Shown: positions 42,846-52,672, counted from the stretch's first letter. The stretch: 55,042 nucleotides of DNA from Mariprofundus sp. (GCA_021772835.1 JAJFLE010000022.1:1-55042), one strand, 5' to 3'. Numbers and translations are program-made. The notes: generated by a model from the sequence alone, not told the origin.

Positions 42846-43982
42846 CTAGAACTCCTCTAAGGTCGTCAACATCATGGTTTGATTATGGAAGTCGCAGGAC
42901 CCTGTCGAATAGGGAGAAATACCTCCGTAGCCGTAAAAACCCACCTGTTTTGCACCATCAGGCAGATGCTCAAGCATCGCTTCAGTTTCATCCTCGACAT
43001 GTTCACCGAGTACAAGCCTGCGGCCTACACAGCTCACAGCAACGGCAAGCATAGGACTTCCAATGTTCAAATCCTCCCGAGCGAGTTCGGCAGACTCAAC
43101 CGCCCCCCCCACCAGTTTGTCAAAACTGGCGCGCATCAGTCTCGCCAAAAAGTGTTCAGGGACATCGCCAGCAAAAATCAGGGACTGGTTCTCCTCATCG
43201 ACACCGAGAATAGTTCGAACCAGACATTTGGTGTCGCTGTGCCCGTCACGAATAGCCAAAGGAAACTTCAGTCCCGAAGAGGGAAGATCATTTGCAAGTT
43301 TCCCCAAGTATTCTTTGTAGAGAGCCAGGGCAGGCTTTCCATCGAGTTCGTAGAGTATGTTATTCTCAGAGCGGGTTATTTTGCGTTCGGGCCCAAATGA
43401 TTCCCAACCTCCACGCGCACCATGCGTCATATGGAATTTTTCACCGTAAAAACCAACCGCAGTGGCCATGCCAGATACTGCCTGGCCTTCGTGTAACACC
43501 CACGTGTGTTGAAACTGGGCGCCATCGGCAGCCATTCCACCTGTGACAGGAATATGGTCTGGAACATGGCCCAAGCCGCTAACCAGCTGGCTGCCATTAA
43601 TCCTGAGTCCATCGGCGAGCACAAACACACCACGTAGTCCTTCCACAGGAAGTTGTTTTGCTAAAAATTCACCAGCAGCATAGGAGTCGGAAGGAGATTG
43701 CACGGAGGTTGAAGTCAGAATAAGGCTACTGGACTCAAACTTCAGGACTGCAACGGAAAGACTCATATCGTTCACCTGAGCCCCGGCAATTTCTCCGGCC
43801 GTCGAACAACCCATAATTTTTGATTTTGGATATGCCTTGTAGATCTTCTCAATAAGTGACAGCTCATCACGGTACGCCGGTGCCGCAAATATCAGAACAA
43901 GTGTATTCTCGGAATCCACTTCAGGAAATGCGTCAACGGACCATCCATGGTCTACTTGATAAGTAAACGTGTTTATTATCAT
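42846..43982 (-). CDS. FIST-domain sensory protein
   Basis: A 378-residue protein with FIST_N (residues about 25-220: NTLVLIFAAPAYRDEL, KSKIMGCSTAGEIAGAQVND, VTGGMAADGAQFQHTWVLHE) and FIST_C (about 220-365: ELDGKPALALYKEYLG, LAVAVSCVGRRLVLGEHVED, QVGFYGYGGISP). FIST domains are predicted small-ligand sensors, often paired with kinases or chemoreceptors. Strong ribosome site AGGGGAG before the ATG. First gene of a two-gene operon with the hybrid kinase. Confidence 0.93.
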   Translation of the reverse strand: MIINTFTYQVDHGWSVDAFPEVDSENTLVLIFAAPAYRDELSLIEKIYKAYPKSKIMGCSTAGEIAGAQVNDMSLSVAVLKFESSSLILTSTSVQSPSDSYAAGEFLAKQLPVEGLRGVFVLADGLRINGSQLVSGLGHVPDHIPVTGGMAADGAQFQHTWVLHEGQAVSGMATAVGFYGEKFHMTHGARGGWESFGPERKITRSENNILYELDGKPALALYKEYLGKLANDLPSSGLKFPLAIRDGHSDTKCLVRTILGVDEENQSLIFAGDVPEHFLARLMRASFDKLVGGAVESAELAREDLNIGSPMLAVAVSCVGRRLVLGEHVEDETEAMLEHLPDGAKQVGFYGYGGISPYSTGSCDFHNQTMMLTTLEEF

Positions 43983-44158
43983 ATTGAAATCTCCCCTCTC
44001 GTCCCCATGGTAAACATAGTATATAAATATAGGGTGGTTTCAAGTTACGTTGCAATACGTTTAAGGCAATTTATGCCGTCGAAATAACTCAGACATGAAA
44101 GTTTCAGCCGGTCATTTCCTACGAAACAGCCTTAAAATTCACGCAGTTGTTACAAAAA

Positions 44159-45544
44159 CTAACCCCCGATCAGGCGAACGCGGAACGTGCGCCCTTTTAA
44201 TGTTCCTTCACCCAGTTTTTTGAGGGCGATTTTTACGGCATCACGGCTGACGGCAACATAGGCCCAGTTATCAAGAATATGAATTTTTCCCACCTGTTTG
44301 CCTGTGATTCCGCCCTCACCTGTCAGTGCCCCCAGAATATCGCCAGGACGAACCTTCTGTTTTTTGCCACCGCCAATTTGCAAGGTTGCCATGCTTGATT
44401 TGAATACTGGTTTATCCAACACGCTCTGTGGTGGTAGTGGCTCACTCTCGATTTTTGTACTCAGGTAATCACCGAACAGGGCCAGTTTATATTCATTGCC
44501 ATTATGCAGCGTGAATGCAGCACCTTTGCTTCCAGCACGACCAGTGCGGCCAATGCGGTGAACATAGGTTTCAGGTTCATGTGGAAACTGGAAGTTGATG
44601 ACAGCATCAAGCGCATCGATATCCAAACCTCTGGCTGCCACATCTGTTGCGACAAGTATGGAGACACTTTTATTGGCAAAGCGCACCATCGTCTGATCAC
44701 GATCCCATTGCTCAAGATCGCCATTGAGAGCCAGCGCACTGAAGCCATGTGAAACAAGTTCGTCAGCAATGTCCTGAGTCTCCCGTTTGGTATTGCAAAA
44801 GACGACTGTGGATTCCGGACGCTGTTCCAGCAGTAACAAACGCAGGGCTGTCATGCACTGTTTCTGATCGTTCACCTGATAAAAATGCTGTGAAATCGTG
44901 CTGCTGTCATGTGTGGATTCCACCTGCACAATGACAGGTTTAATCATGATACGCTTGGATATGGACTTGATCTGATCCGGAAATGTCGCACTGAACAGCA
45001 ACGTCTGGCGCCATTTGGGTATCTGATCCACGATGGCATCGAGGGAGGCCTGAAAACCCATATCAAGCATGCGGTCGGCTTCGTCGAGCACCAGCGTATT
45101 CACATGATTGAGCTTCATCGTGCCGCGGCTCAAATGATCTTCAATACGTCCGGGCGTGCCGACAACAATGTGGGCACCATATTCAAGGGACCCCACCTGA
45201 GGGCCGAACGGCATGCCACCGCACAGGGTGAGCACCTTAATATTTGGCAGGCTGCGGGCCAGTCTGCGAATTTCTTTGGTCACCTGATCAGCGAGCTCCC
45301 GCGTAGGACAAAGCACCAGTGACTGCACGCCATGGGCCTTTACATCGAGTTTTTGCAGCAGACCAAGACCAAAGGCTGCAGTTTTTCCCGAACCTGTTTT
45401 GCCCTGAGCAATCACATCTTTACCATCGAGAATCAGAGGCAGACTTTGTGCCTGAATGGGTGTCATCGACGCATAACCAAGACTGATTAGATTCGTTAGC
45501 AGATCGGCATGCATATCTAGGGTAGAAAAGGCTGTCTGGCTCAA
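44159..45544 (-). CDS. dbpA: ATP-dependent RNA helicase DbpA
   Basis: A 461-residue DEAD-box helicase: Q motif (GYASMTPIQAQSLPLIL), AQGKTGSGKTAAFGLGL (I), PTRELADQV (Ia), VLDEADRMLDMGF (II), FSATFPDQIKS (III), VVFCNTKRETQDIAD (IV), ATDVAARGLDIDALD (V), HRIGRTGRAGSKG (VI). The C-terminal RRM-like domain (about 385-461, GDILGALTGEGG...GRTFRVRLIGG) is the 23S rRNA hairpin-92 binding domain of DbpA. Acts in late 50S assembly. A relic of this domain is at 40321-40440. Confidence 0.95.
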   Translation of the reverse strand: MSQTAFSTLDMHADLLTNLISLGYASMTPIQAQSLPLILDGKDVIAQGKTGSGKTAAFGLGLLQKLDVKAHGVQSLVLCPTRELADQVTKEIRRLARSLPNIKVLTLCGGMPFGPQVGSLEYGAHIVVGTPGRIEDHLSRGTMKLNHVNTLVLDEADRMLDMGFQASLDAIVDQIPKWRQTLLFSATFPDQIKSISKRIMIKPVIVQVESTHDSSTISQHFYQVNDQKQCMTALRLLLLEQRPESTVVFCNTKRETQDIADELVSHGFSALALNGDLEQWDRDQTMVRFANKSVSILVATDVAARGLDIDALDAVINFQFPHEPETYVHRIGRTGRAGSKGAAFTLHNGNEYKLALFGDYLSTKIESEPLPPQSVLDKPVFKSSMATLQIGGGKKQKVRPGDILGALTGEGGITGKQVGKIHILDNWAYVAVSRDAVKIALKKLGEGTLKGRTFRVRLIGG

Positions 45545-45720
45545 TGGCGTATCCTGTGTTGGAACAATATTACTACTTGTGAATCAACTCTGTGTGCTGT
45601 TCATGTGGGCGAACATTAGTGATACAGGGTCATAAAAGATACGGCAGCTGGTTTAGGGAGGGGTATTGCATGGAACGCTGAGTATATCAGTACTTCCTGT
45701 TAACTCCCCGACACTCCCAT

Positions 45721-46299
45721 TCACTTCTTGCGCAGCTCCCACTGGAATGCGGGCTTTGAAACTGCAGTTTTTTTCGCTTCGATTTTTGGCATCGAAGGTT
45801 TTTCAGCCGCAGCTTTCGGCGCTGCGTTTTTAGTATTTTTTTCACTACGATATTTAATCTGCAAGCCTTTTAAGAAATTACGCAATATCTGATCCATGCA
45901 GGCTCGATAGTGGTTATGACCGGGTTTGCGGAAAAAAGCACTGAGCTCATGTTTACTCATGTGCCGCTCATCCAGTGCCAGGATCTTCAGAATATCATCG
46001 TCTTTCAGGTTCAGCGCGATTCTCAGTTTCCTGAAAATGATATTGTTATTAGTGCGCTGCTCAGGCTCAGGCTGCGGCCCCTCTTTCTTGCCACGTTTAT
46101 CGACAATAAAACCATTGAGAAACAGAGCCATTTCCCTGTCTCTAAACTCCACAAGTGCAGGGTCATCATCCTTTTTCAGCCAGGCACTGATCTGTTCGCG
46201 TGTAACCGGATAATCGGCCAGAGTAAACAGAGCCATCATTTTAGAATCGTTAAAATCAAAGGCATAGCGGACTCGGCGCAGGATATCGTTATTGGTCAC
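45721..46299 (-). CDS. DUF1456 (YehS) family protein
   Basis: A 192-residue protein with two copies of the DUF1456 unit: NDILRRVRYAFDFNDSKMMA (with ITAWL-like REQISAWLKKDDDP) and NIIFRKLRIALNLKDDDILK (with SKHELSAFFRKPGH). The last 45 residues are basic and low-complexity (KNAAPKAAAEKPSMPKIEAK). Family function unknown; it is widespread in gamma-proteobacteria. Good stand-alone gene. Confidence 0.9.
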   Translation of the reverse strand: MTNNDILRRVRYAFDFNDSKMMALFTLADYPVTREQISAWLKKDDDPALVEFRDREMALFLNGFIVDKRGKKEGPQPEPEQRTNNNIIFRKLRIALNLKDDDILKILALDERHMSKHELSAFFRKPGHNHYRACMDQILRNFLKGLQIKYRSEKNTKNAAPKAAAEKPSMPKIEAKKTAVSKPAFQWELRKK

Positions 46300-46698
46300 A
46301 TGGTCTCCTCGGTGCAGGGATCACGCTCCTGCATGAAAAACTATAACCCTATCGAGCTGCCTTGAAAACGGACATTCTTCTTTCACCTCTACTTACGAAC
46401 AACATTCAGAGTTAAAAGGCATTTTATGCCTGCAAATCAGGCGAATGTTTGAGTAGATTTAGCGGCACAGCAAGTGCATACGCCCCTCTTTCTGCCTGCG
46501 TCTGCGCACACCTGTCTTAATCGGATCCTGTACCTTCACAAAAGCGCACCTTCCAGGGAGATGCTGGATAAATCAGTGTTTTCCTAGATTGCCTCTCCGT
46601 ATTACTCCGGATTACCAGATCTTTTCACCACAATACAATGGGCTAATGCCTCAAGATTGAGAGTGGCAAAAAATAAATACATTGAGTGGAGAGCTATT
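46300..46698. other. Intergenic region, no gene recognised
   Basis: About 400 bases between DUF1456 and the small membrane gene. A weak hairpin AAAGGCA/TGCCT lies at 46415-46432. No conserved reading frame seen. Confidence 0.3.
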
Positions 46699-46869
46699 AT
46701 GACAAAGCCATCAACAGAAAGTCACAAGAATATGTACGGGTACTTTATAGACCCCATACACGATGAACATAAAGGGCTGGGAAACATCAGTGAGGTAAGT
46801 GATGCCTGTATTGTAACATCTATAATAGCGGCATTGGGTGTATGCAGCCTGGTCAGCCTTGTAATATAA
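46699..46869 (+). CDS. Small hydrophobic-tail protein (56 residues)
   Basis: Starting at ATG 46699 with GGAG eight bases upstream, the frame gives a polar N-terminus (TKPSTESHKNMYGYFIDPIH, DEHKGLGNISEVSDA) and one C-terminal membrane segment (CIVTSIIAALGVCSLVSLVI). Not recognised; the good ribosome site and tail-anchor layout make it plausible as a small membrane protein. Confidence 0.5.
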   Translation: MTKPSTESHKNMYGYFIDPIHDEHKGLGNISEVSDACIVTSIIAALGVCSLVSLVI

Positions 46870-46972
46870 GTGAGGTTTAATACCCAAGTGCTACATGGAT
46901 GAGCCGCATTGATGTGTTGAAATAAAGGCCCAGTTTTTTTACACTTCTTTTGGCTGACGGCATACTACCGCA

Positions 46973-47755
46973 ATGAAAATTATCACCGCTAACCTCAACG
47001 GTATCAGGGCAGCCACACGCAAAGGCTTCTGGGACTGGTTCAACGATCAGGACGCCGACCTGCTCTGCCTGCAGGAATTAAAGGCACACGAACACCAGCT
47101 GCCGCCTGAAGCACTACCGGAAGAATTCCACCGCCACTTTCACTTTGCCCAAAAACCTGGATATTCCGGTGTGGCACTCTATTCACGCAACAAGCCAGAT
47201 GCTGTGCATATAGGGCTTGGCTCTATTGACCCCAACACAGACTGGTCACGTTTTGATGCCGAAGGCCGCTTTGTCATGGCTGATTTCGGTAACCAGTCGG
47301 TTATCTCCGCCTATTTCCCATCCGGCTCCGGCACGCCTGAACGCCAGGCAGGCAAGATGGTCTTTCTTGAACAGTTTCTGTCCCTGGTCAAACGGCTGAA
47401 AAACGAGGGGCGCGAACTGATTATCTGTGGCGACATCAATATTTCCCACCAAGCCATTGACCTGAAAAACTGGCGAGGCAATCAGAAAAACTCCGGTTTC
47501 CTGCCGGAAGAACGGGCCTGGTTTAGTCAATGGCTTGCTGTCGGCTTTGTCGATCCCTTCCGCACCCTTTACCCTGAAAAAGAGCAGTACAGCTGGTGGT
47601 CAAATCGCGGGCAGGCACGCGCCAACAACGTAGGCTGGCGCATTGATTATCACGTCTGCACACCTGAAACTGCCGCGAAAATCATAGAAATCGATGTTTT
47701 TACCGATCATTGGTATTCTGACCATGCTCCTGTCACAGCAATATTTGGAGACTGA
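46973..47755 (+). CDS. xthA: Exodeoxyribonuclease III
   Basis: A 260-residue EEP-fold nuclease: ITANLNGIRAATRKGFWDWF, DLLCLQELKAHEHQLP (catalytic Glu), GYSGVALYSR, IICGDINISHQAIDLKNW (Asp/Asn), 'QYSWWSNRGQARANNVGWRIDYHV' and VFTDHWYSDHAPVTAIF (Asp-His). All active-site residues are present. It is an AP endonuclease and 3'-5' exonuclease of base excision repair. It is followed at once by a small gene at 47756. Confidence 0.96.
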   Translation: MKIITANLNGIRAATRKGFWDWFNDQDADLLCLQELKAHEHQLPPEALPEEFHRHFHFAQKPGYSGVALYSRNKPDAVHIGLGSIDPNTDWSRFDAEGRFVMADFGNQSVISAYFPSGSGTPERQAGKMVFLEQFLSLVKRLKNEGRELIICGDINISHQAIDLKNWRGNQKNSGFLPEERAWFSQWLAVGFVDPFRTLYPEKEQYSWWSNRGQARANNVGWRIDYHVCTPETAAKIIEIDVFTDHWYSDHAPVTAIFGD

Positions 47756-48025
47756 ATGAGTAGCATCAAACCTGCAAAAGCTTTGCAGAAGATAGGCGTC
47801 ATCGATGGTAATCACCCACCGTGCAGCCTGTCAGCAGGCCATATTATCCGTAGCGCATGCAACAGCCTGAGCAAGCAGGTACGCTTTACTGTTTTCACCA
47901 CACCGCTCAAACTCATATGTGCAGATTTAGATAGCACCTACAATGTGGCGCTACCCATGTGGCGAGAAGCTCGCCTGGCCGGGGCCAAACTGTTTGATGT
48001 GCAATTGCCATCTCTGATGCGTTAA
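47756..48025 (+). CDS. Hypothetical 89-residue protein after xthA
   Basis: The ATG directly follows the xthA stop (TGAATG). The product is mildly basic with possible beta strands (RFTVFTTPLKLICADLDSTY) and no membrane segment. Not recognised. Tight linkage to xthA supports translation; lack of a known family lowers confidence. Confidence 0.4.
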   Translation: MSSIKPAKALQKIGVIDGNHPPCSLSAGHIIRSACNSLSKQVRFTVFTTPLKLICADLDSTYNVALPMWREARLAGAKLFDVQLPSLMR

Positions 48026-48145
48026 GTAGTGCATTGAAGCGGCGCAAATTTGATATACAGTTGTATCAGCAGCTCACCGGGTAAAATGCAGGGAAAACAA
48101 ATCAGGCAGAGGCTACCTGTTCAGCATTGCCTATAAACAGCTCCA

Positions 48146-49027
48146 CTACGATGCTGGCGGCACATCATCCTGAATCGGCTGCTTTGCAGGCGCAGCTGGC
48201 ACATGGCTCTGCAGCTTTGCTTGTGCAACAATTTTAAAAGCACCGCCCTTTTTCAGCTGAGCCAGCGTCAGCACGTTGCCCCATACGCAGCCTGTATCGA
48301 GTCCGAGCACATGCGGTTGATTATCGACCAGTCCCCTGGCCGCCCAATGGCCGTAAACCACATGACACTGCCTGCGCCACTTCACCCTTGAAACTGCATA
48401 CCAGGGTCTGTCGCGATGATTGCTGCTCTCACCCGAACGCACATCCCAGTTAAACAGACCATCACTGGTACAATATCGAATACGTGTAAACACAGCGGTG
48501 GCGAACAGCAGACGGGCCTCCGCATCACCTTTGGCCGGGTCACGTTTGGGGAATTTCACATGATGCAACTGGCGGCAAAAATCCCGCCAGTTATCGCCCT
48601 GCAACTGAGCTTCAACCTTTTTTGCCCGCTTGAGAGCTTTTTTCAGGCTCCAGCCCGGATGCATGCCTGCATGCACCATGGTCCACTCAAGCTCTTTATC
48701 ATGATGCAAGATCGGCCGCGTACGTAGCCAGTCGATCAGTTCATTGCAGTCTTCAGCCGCAAGCACAGCTTCCAGCGAATCACGACGGTAATTCTGACCT
48801 CCAGCAACGATCTCCAGCAGATGCAGATCATGATTGCCGAGCACACAAATACAGGCGTCACCCAGACTTTTGAGAAACCGCAGTGTAGCCAGCGAATCGG
48901 GGCCCCTGTTAACCAGATCCCCGACACACCAGAGTGTGTCGATTTCAGGATTGAAATCCACTGATCTGAGGAGCTTCTTCAGTGTCTGGTAACACCCCTG
49001 AATATCACCGACCGCATACACTGCCAT
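48146..49027 (-). CDS. apaH: Symmetrical bis(5'-nucleosyl)-tetraphosphatase
   Basis: A 293-residue ApaH. Metallophosphatase motifs: VYAVGDIQGCYQTLKKLLRS (GDxxG), WCVGDLVNRGPDSLATLRFL (GDxxNRG), CVLGNHDLHLL (GNHD), VHAGMHPGWSL and CHVVYGHWAARG, then LDTGCVWGN. It hydrolyses Ap4A to two ADP. The C-terminus has an extra proline-rich stretch. Followed 6 bases apart (upstream on its strand) by rdgC, so the two may form an operon. Confidence 0.96.
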   Translation of the reverse strand: MAVYAVGDIQGCYQTLKKLLRSVDFNPEIDTLWCVGDLVNRGPDSLATLRFLKSLGDACICVLGNHDLHLLEIVAGGQNYRRDSLEAVLAAEDCNELIDWLRTRPILHHDKELEWTMVHAGMHPGWSLKKALKRAKKVEAQLQGDNWRDFCRQLHHVKFPKRDPAKGDAEARLLFATAVFTRIRYCTSDGLFNWDVRSGESSNHRDRPWYAVSRVKWRRQCHVVYGHWAARGLVDNQPHVLGLDTGCVWGNVLTLAQLKKGGAFKIVAQAKLQSHVPAAPAKQPIQDDVPPAS

Positions 49028-49033
49028 AGCGCG

Positions 49034-49936
49034 CTAGGCTTTTGCTTTGACTGCACCGAGCAGTGCCGGAATAAATTCCGCCAGTTCAGCCGCCATAATG
49101 GCAAAATCCGCATCGAAACGGCTAGCTTCATCGTCAGCCGAATCGCTGGCCCCATCAACAATCTCCGTATCAAAACGCATACGTTTAACTGAAAGATCTT
49201 CACTGAGGACAAACGAGAGTCGTTCCTGCCAGTTCATAGCGAGTTTTTTAACCCGATAACCCGTATTAATGTGCGCCCGAACCTCTCCTGATCCAAGGTC
49301 AACATAAGAGCAACGAATAATGCCTTCATTTTCATTGCTTGATCGCATCTCGCAGGCATCTTCAACCGTAAAACCTACTGGCAGATCCTGATCATTTAGC
49401 AGCCATGAGGTCATGGCTGCTTCCAGTGATTCATCCGTAGATGGTGATACTACATTGAAACTACCCAGCGTTTTACGCAGGTATTCAATAAGCTCTTCCG
49501 CTTTTTTAGCACTGGATGCATTGACAACAAACCAGCCCTGTTTTGGCAAGATGGCAGCGAACGTCTGACTGGTCTTAACCAGCGCTCTTGGCATCAGCTC
49601 CTGCAGCACAGCATCCTTGATATCGAGACGTTCTTTACGACCAACCGGGCGCCCAGCATGCTGCTCGATTTCCTGAGCTTTCAGCTCCACCTCCTCCTTT
49701 ATCAACGAGGCAGGCAACACCTTGTCTTCACGGCGCAGACAAAGCATCAGATTGCCATCAGTCTGATGCACCAGCATCAATCCATCGTTACCGAGCGGTG
49801 GACACCAGCCCTGAGCTGACATCTCCATCTGCCCGCAACCTCGCGCCTTGCGTGTTTCAAGTGCCGTATGCAGCGCTTGTGCATCCAGCTTGAAATCATC
49901 CTCAAACTTGTAGAAGTGTATGTTTTTAAACCACAT
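49034..49936 (-). CDS. rdgC: Recombination-associated protein RdgC
   Basis: A 300-residue RdgC, starting MWFKNIHFYKF as usual. Characteristic regions include 'GWCPPLGNDGLMLVHQ', LPASLIKEEVELKAQEIEQH, GRPVGRKERLDIKDAVLQEL and the late YRVKKLAMNWQERLSFVLSE. RdgC is a ring-shaped dsDNA-binding protein that restrains RecA. Start at 49936 preferred to an upstream ATG since the family begins there. It is divergent from ybdK and ends 6 bases before apaH. Confidence 0.95.
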   Translation of the reverse strand: MWFKNIHFYKFEDDFKLDAQALHTALETRKARGCGQMEMSAQGWCPPLGNDGLMLVHQTDGNLMLCLRREDKVLPASLIKEEVELKAQEIEQHAGRPVGRKERLDIKDAVLQELMPRALVKTSQTFAAILPKQGWFVVNASSAKKAEELIEYLRKTLGSFNVVSPSTDESLEAAMTSWLLNDQDLPVGFTVEDACEMRSSNENEGIIRCSYVDLGSGEVRAHINTGYRVKKLAMNWQERLSFVLSEDLSVKRMRFDTEIVDGASDSADDEASRFDADFAIMAAELAEFIPALLGAVKAKA

Positions 49937-50095
49937 AAAATATTTTACCCTTAGTTGTTGAGTGAGACTGAAGCAGCCTTTGAACTGTCGGAACAGACGA
50001 AATGTACCATCGCATCGACAGTTCACACAACTATCGAATCCACATCTGAATCTCCGGCTTCATCATTCTGGGAAGCAGCGCTATACTCAGCTGTG

Positions 50096-51211
50096 ATGTC
50101 TGACACAGCCAACGGAATTTCCTTCAATCACTCCAGCCCCGGCACACTGGGTGTAGAGATGGAATGGATGAGTGTGGATGCCGATTCAGGCAGCCAGGTT
50201 CCGCTTGCTCCTTATGTTTTTTCCGTCATTGGTGAGACGCCACGCATCAAACCCGAATTGTTCACCTCCATTGTCGAGATCAACACGAATATTCATACCT
50301 GCACACCTGCCGCCATGCAGGAGTTACTCAACCTGTATCGACAGGTGGATGTGGTTTTACGGGAACAGAATGGCTCTCTGCTCTCCACTGGCACACACCC
50401 GTTTTCTCACTGGCGTGATCAGGTGGTCAGCGATGACCCCCGTTACAATCAACTGCTTAAACGTCTGCAATGGGTCGCCCGCCGTTTTAATATTTGCGGC
50501 ATTCACACGCATATCGGCATGCCCGATGGTGACACCTGCATCAAGGTCATGAATCACTTGCTACCTATTATGCCGGTATTCCTGGCTATCTCGGCCAACT
50601 CACCATTCTGGCATGGTGAAAAAACCGGACTTGCAGCCAGCCGCATCAAGATATTTGAAGGTTTAAGTCAGGGTGGCATGCCCTTCTATTTTGCCGACTG
50701 GCAAGACTTTGAACATTGTACACAAAGGCTGATGGCCACAGGTAGCATAGGTTCGGTGCGCGATATCTGGTGGGAAATGCGTCCTCACCCCGACTTCGGC
50801 ACTCTGGAGATCCGTATTGGTGACATGCCTGCAAGCTTTGACGATACCGCGGCTTATGTTGCTTATGCCAGAGCTGAAGCCATGGCCGCGATCGGGCATG
50901 AAGAAGCGCTAAAGGTTCACCCCTCGCTGATTCGTGAAAACCGTTGGCGGGCCTGCCGTTTCGGCATGCGGGCAACAATAATTGACCCCTTTACCGAAGA
51001 GCTGTGTCCTATGCTCGACTGGCTGGATAAACGGCTCGATCAACTTGCTGCATTTGGCATTGACGAGCATGAGCTGCAACTGGTTGCCCGCAGAATTCAG
51101 CACTGGCGTATTCACGGCGGCGGCGCTGACTTGCAACACAATCTGTACAATACAACTGAAAACTTTTCAGCCATGGTGCGAGCCATGCGCGAACTCGATG
51201 GGTGGGATTAA
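50096..51211 (+). CDS. ybdK: Carboxylate-amine ligase YbdK (GCS2-like)
   Basis: A 371-residue glutamate-cysteine ligase 2 family enzyme: TLGVEMEWMSVD, SIVEINTNIHTCTPAAMQEL, STGTHPFSHWRDQ, CGIHTHIGMPDGDTC, 'WWEMRPHPDFGTLEIRIGDMP'. YbdK has weak gamma-glutamylcysteine ligase activity in E. coli; real substrate unknown. The start at 50096 fits the usual length; an open frame continues upstream to TTG 49955. The stop overlaps the ATG of the M20 peptidase gene by one base (TAATG). Confidence 0.9.
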   Translation: MSDTANGISFNHSSPGTLGVEMEWMSVDADSGSQVPLAPYVFSVIGETPRIKPELFTSIVEINTNIHTCTPAAMQELLNLYRQVDVVLREQNGSLLSTGTHPFSHWRDQVVSDDPRYNQLLKRLQWVARRFNICGIHTHIGMPDGDTCIKVMNHLLPIMPVFLAISANSPFWHGEKTGLAASRIKIFEGLSQGGMPFYFADWQDFEHCTQRLMATGSIGSVRDIWWEMRPHPDFGTLEIRIGDMPASFDDTAAYVAYARAEAMAAIGHEEALKVHPSLIRENRWRACRFGMRATIIDPFTEELCPMLDWLDKRLDQLAAFGIDEHELQLVARRIQHWRIHGGGADLQHNLYNTTENFSAMVRAMRELDGWD

Positions 51212-52392
51212 TGTCTATAACAGTAGAAGAGCTTGCCATAGCTGTAGAAATGGTGATGGCTGAAGTTGTAAAAATTCGCCGTTATCTGCACCAGCACCCG
51301 GAACTCTCCGGCGAAGAAGCAAAAACGGCACAGCTGGTGGCTCAAACGTGCAAAAATCTGGGCATGGACGTGCGTGAAAACATAGGCGGGCATGGCATAC
51401 TGGCGACCCTGAAAGTGGACGAAAACAAACCCTGGATGGCTTTTCGGGCCGATATGGACGCCTTACCCATTCAGGACGGCAAACAGCGCCCATACGCCTC
51501 CAGAGTGACTGACAAATCACACAGCTGCGGACATGATGCACATACCGCTATCATGCTCGGTCTGGTGCATGTGTTGCACGCGCAACGCGAGAAACTTAAC
51601 CGCAACATCGCTTTTGTATTTCAACCTGCTGAGGAGACCTGTGAAGGTGCCGCATCCATGCTGCGCGATGGCGTGTTCGGCGACATCCAACCTGAACAGA
51701 TTTACGCACTGCACGTTTATCCTTATCTGCCAGCGGGCTCCATTGGCCTGAGAGTTGGCCCAATGTGCGCCGCTGCCGACATGTTTGATGTGCAGATTTT
51801 TGGCCGTGGTGGTCATGCCGCACGTCCGCACGAATGTATTGATGTCGTGCTGGTCGCCACGCAGGTCATTCAGTCTTTGCACCAGATCGTCGGGCGCCGC
51901 GTCAATGCGCTACATCCTGCCGTACTCACCATTGGCCAAATTCACGGCGGCCATGCCGGCAACGTCATTCCCGATCACATCTCGTTTTCAGGCACCTTCC
52001 GCAGTCTGCATCCTGAAGCGCATGAGGAGATCCGCTCCATGATGGATCGCATTATCCGCCAGACTGCTGAAGCATGGGGCGCAAGCGCCAAGTTCAATCT
52101 AAAGCAGGCAACACCAGTTTTAACCAATAACTCAAACCTGTTATCTCAAGCTCGTGAAATATTTAAAGAAGTCATTCCAAATACCTTACTGATTGATATT
52201 GAAGAACCGTCCATGGGAGGCGAAGATTTTGCCGAGTTCATGCGCGATATTCCGGGCTGTCTGTTCCGGCTTGGCACCGGCGGTAGCCCGGAAACTAGGT
52301 ATCCGCTGCATCACCCCTGCTTTGATATTGAAGAAGAATCCATGCGATCCGGCGTTGCCGCTTTTGCAGCGCTGGCTCTGAATCAGAAGTAA
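51211..52392 (+). CDS. M20-family amidohydrolase (hippurate hydrolase/N-acyl amino-acid deacylase-like)
   Basis: A 393-residue M20D enzyme: RRYLHQHPELSGEEAKTAQL, AFRADMDALPIQD, SHSCGHDAHTAIMLGL (metal ligands Cys/His/Asp), FVFQPAEETCEGA (Glu ligand), VFGRGGHAARPHECID (shown in short), HHPCFDIEE (final His). It removes acyl groups from amino acids or related amides. Co-translated with YbdK via a one-base overlap, so the two may act on one compound class, for example making and breaking amides. Confidence 0.92.
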   Translation: MSITVEELAIAVEMVMAEVVKIRRYLHQHPELSGEEAKTAQLVAQTCKNLGMDVRENIGGHGILATLKVDENKPWMAFRADMDALPIQDGKQRPYASRVTDKSHSCGHDAHTAIMLGLVHVLHAQREKLNRNIAFVFQPAEETCEGAASMLRDGVFGDIQPEQIYALHVYPYLPAGSIGLRVGPMCAAADMFDVQIFGRGGHAARPHECIDVVLVATQVIQSLHQIVGRRVNALHPAVLTIGQIHGGHAGNVIPDHISFSGTFRSLHPEAHEEIRSMMDRIIRQTAEAWGASAKFNLKQATPVLTNNSNLLSQAREIFKEVIPNTLLIDIEEPSMGGEDFAEFMRDIPGCLFRLGTGGSPETRYPLHHPCFDIEEESMRSGVAAFAALALNQK

Positions 52393-52393
52393 C

Positions 52394-52672
52394 TCATACG
52401 GTAGGACTTAGTGGCCTGGCCTGACATGCCAGCCTGTAGCCCTGCTGCAGCTCATCAGCACTAAGTGCGCCCTCCTCAGAGCTGGAGAGCGGCATAAACC
52501 CGCCAGCTTCGACACGTACAAGGCAAAGACCACATTTGCCGACACCTCCGCAAGCGCCTGGCAGGAAGATCCCTTGGGTTTCAAGTATATCTATAAGTAA
52601 ATCAGGTGTTTCAACGCGCTCATATGGGATGCGTAATTCATGTTGAGAAACTGTAACCTTCAGTTCAAGCAT
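52394..52672 (-). CDS. 2Fe-2S ferredoxin-like protein
   Basis: A 92-residue single fer2 domain: IDILETQGIFLPGACGGVGK, CGLCLVRVEAGG and LACQARP, giving the C-x5-C-x2-C...C set of a [2Fe-2S] cluster. The spacing is adrenodoxin/corrinoid-activator like rather than plant type. Orphan gene; redox partner unknown. It ends at the M20 stop, convergent with one base between. Confidence 0.85.
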   Translation of the reverse strand: MLELKVTVSQHELRIPYERVETPDLLIDILETQGIFLPGACGGVGKCGLCLVRVEAGGFMPLSSSEEGALSADELQQGYRLACQARPLSPTV

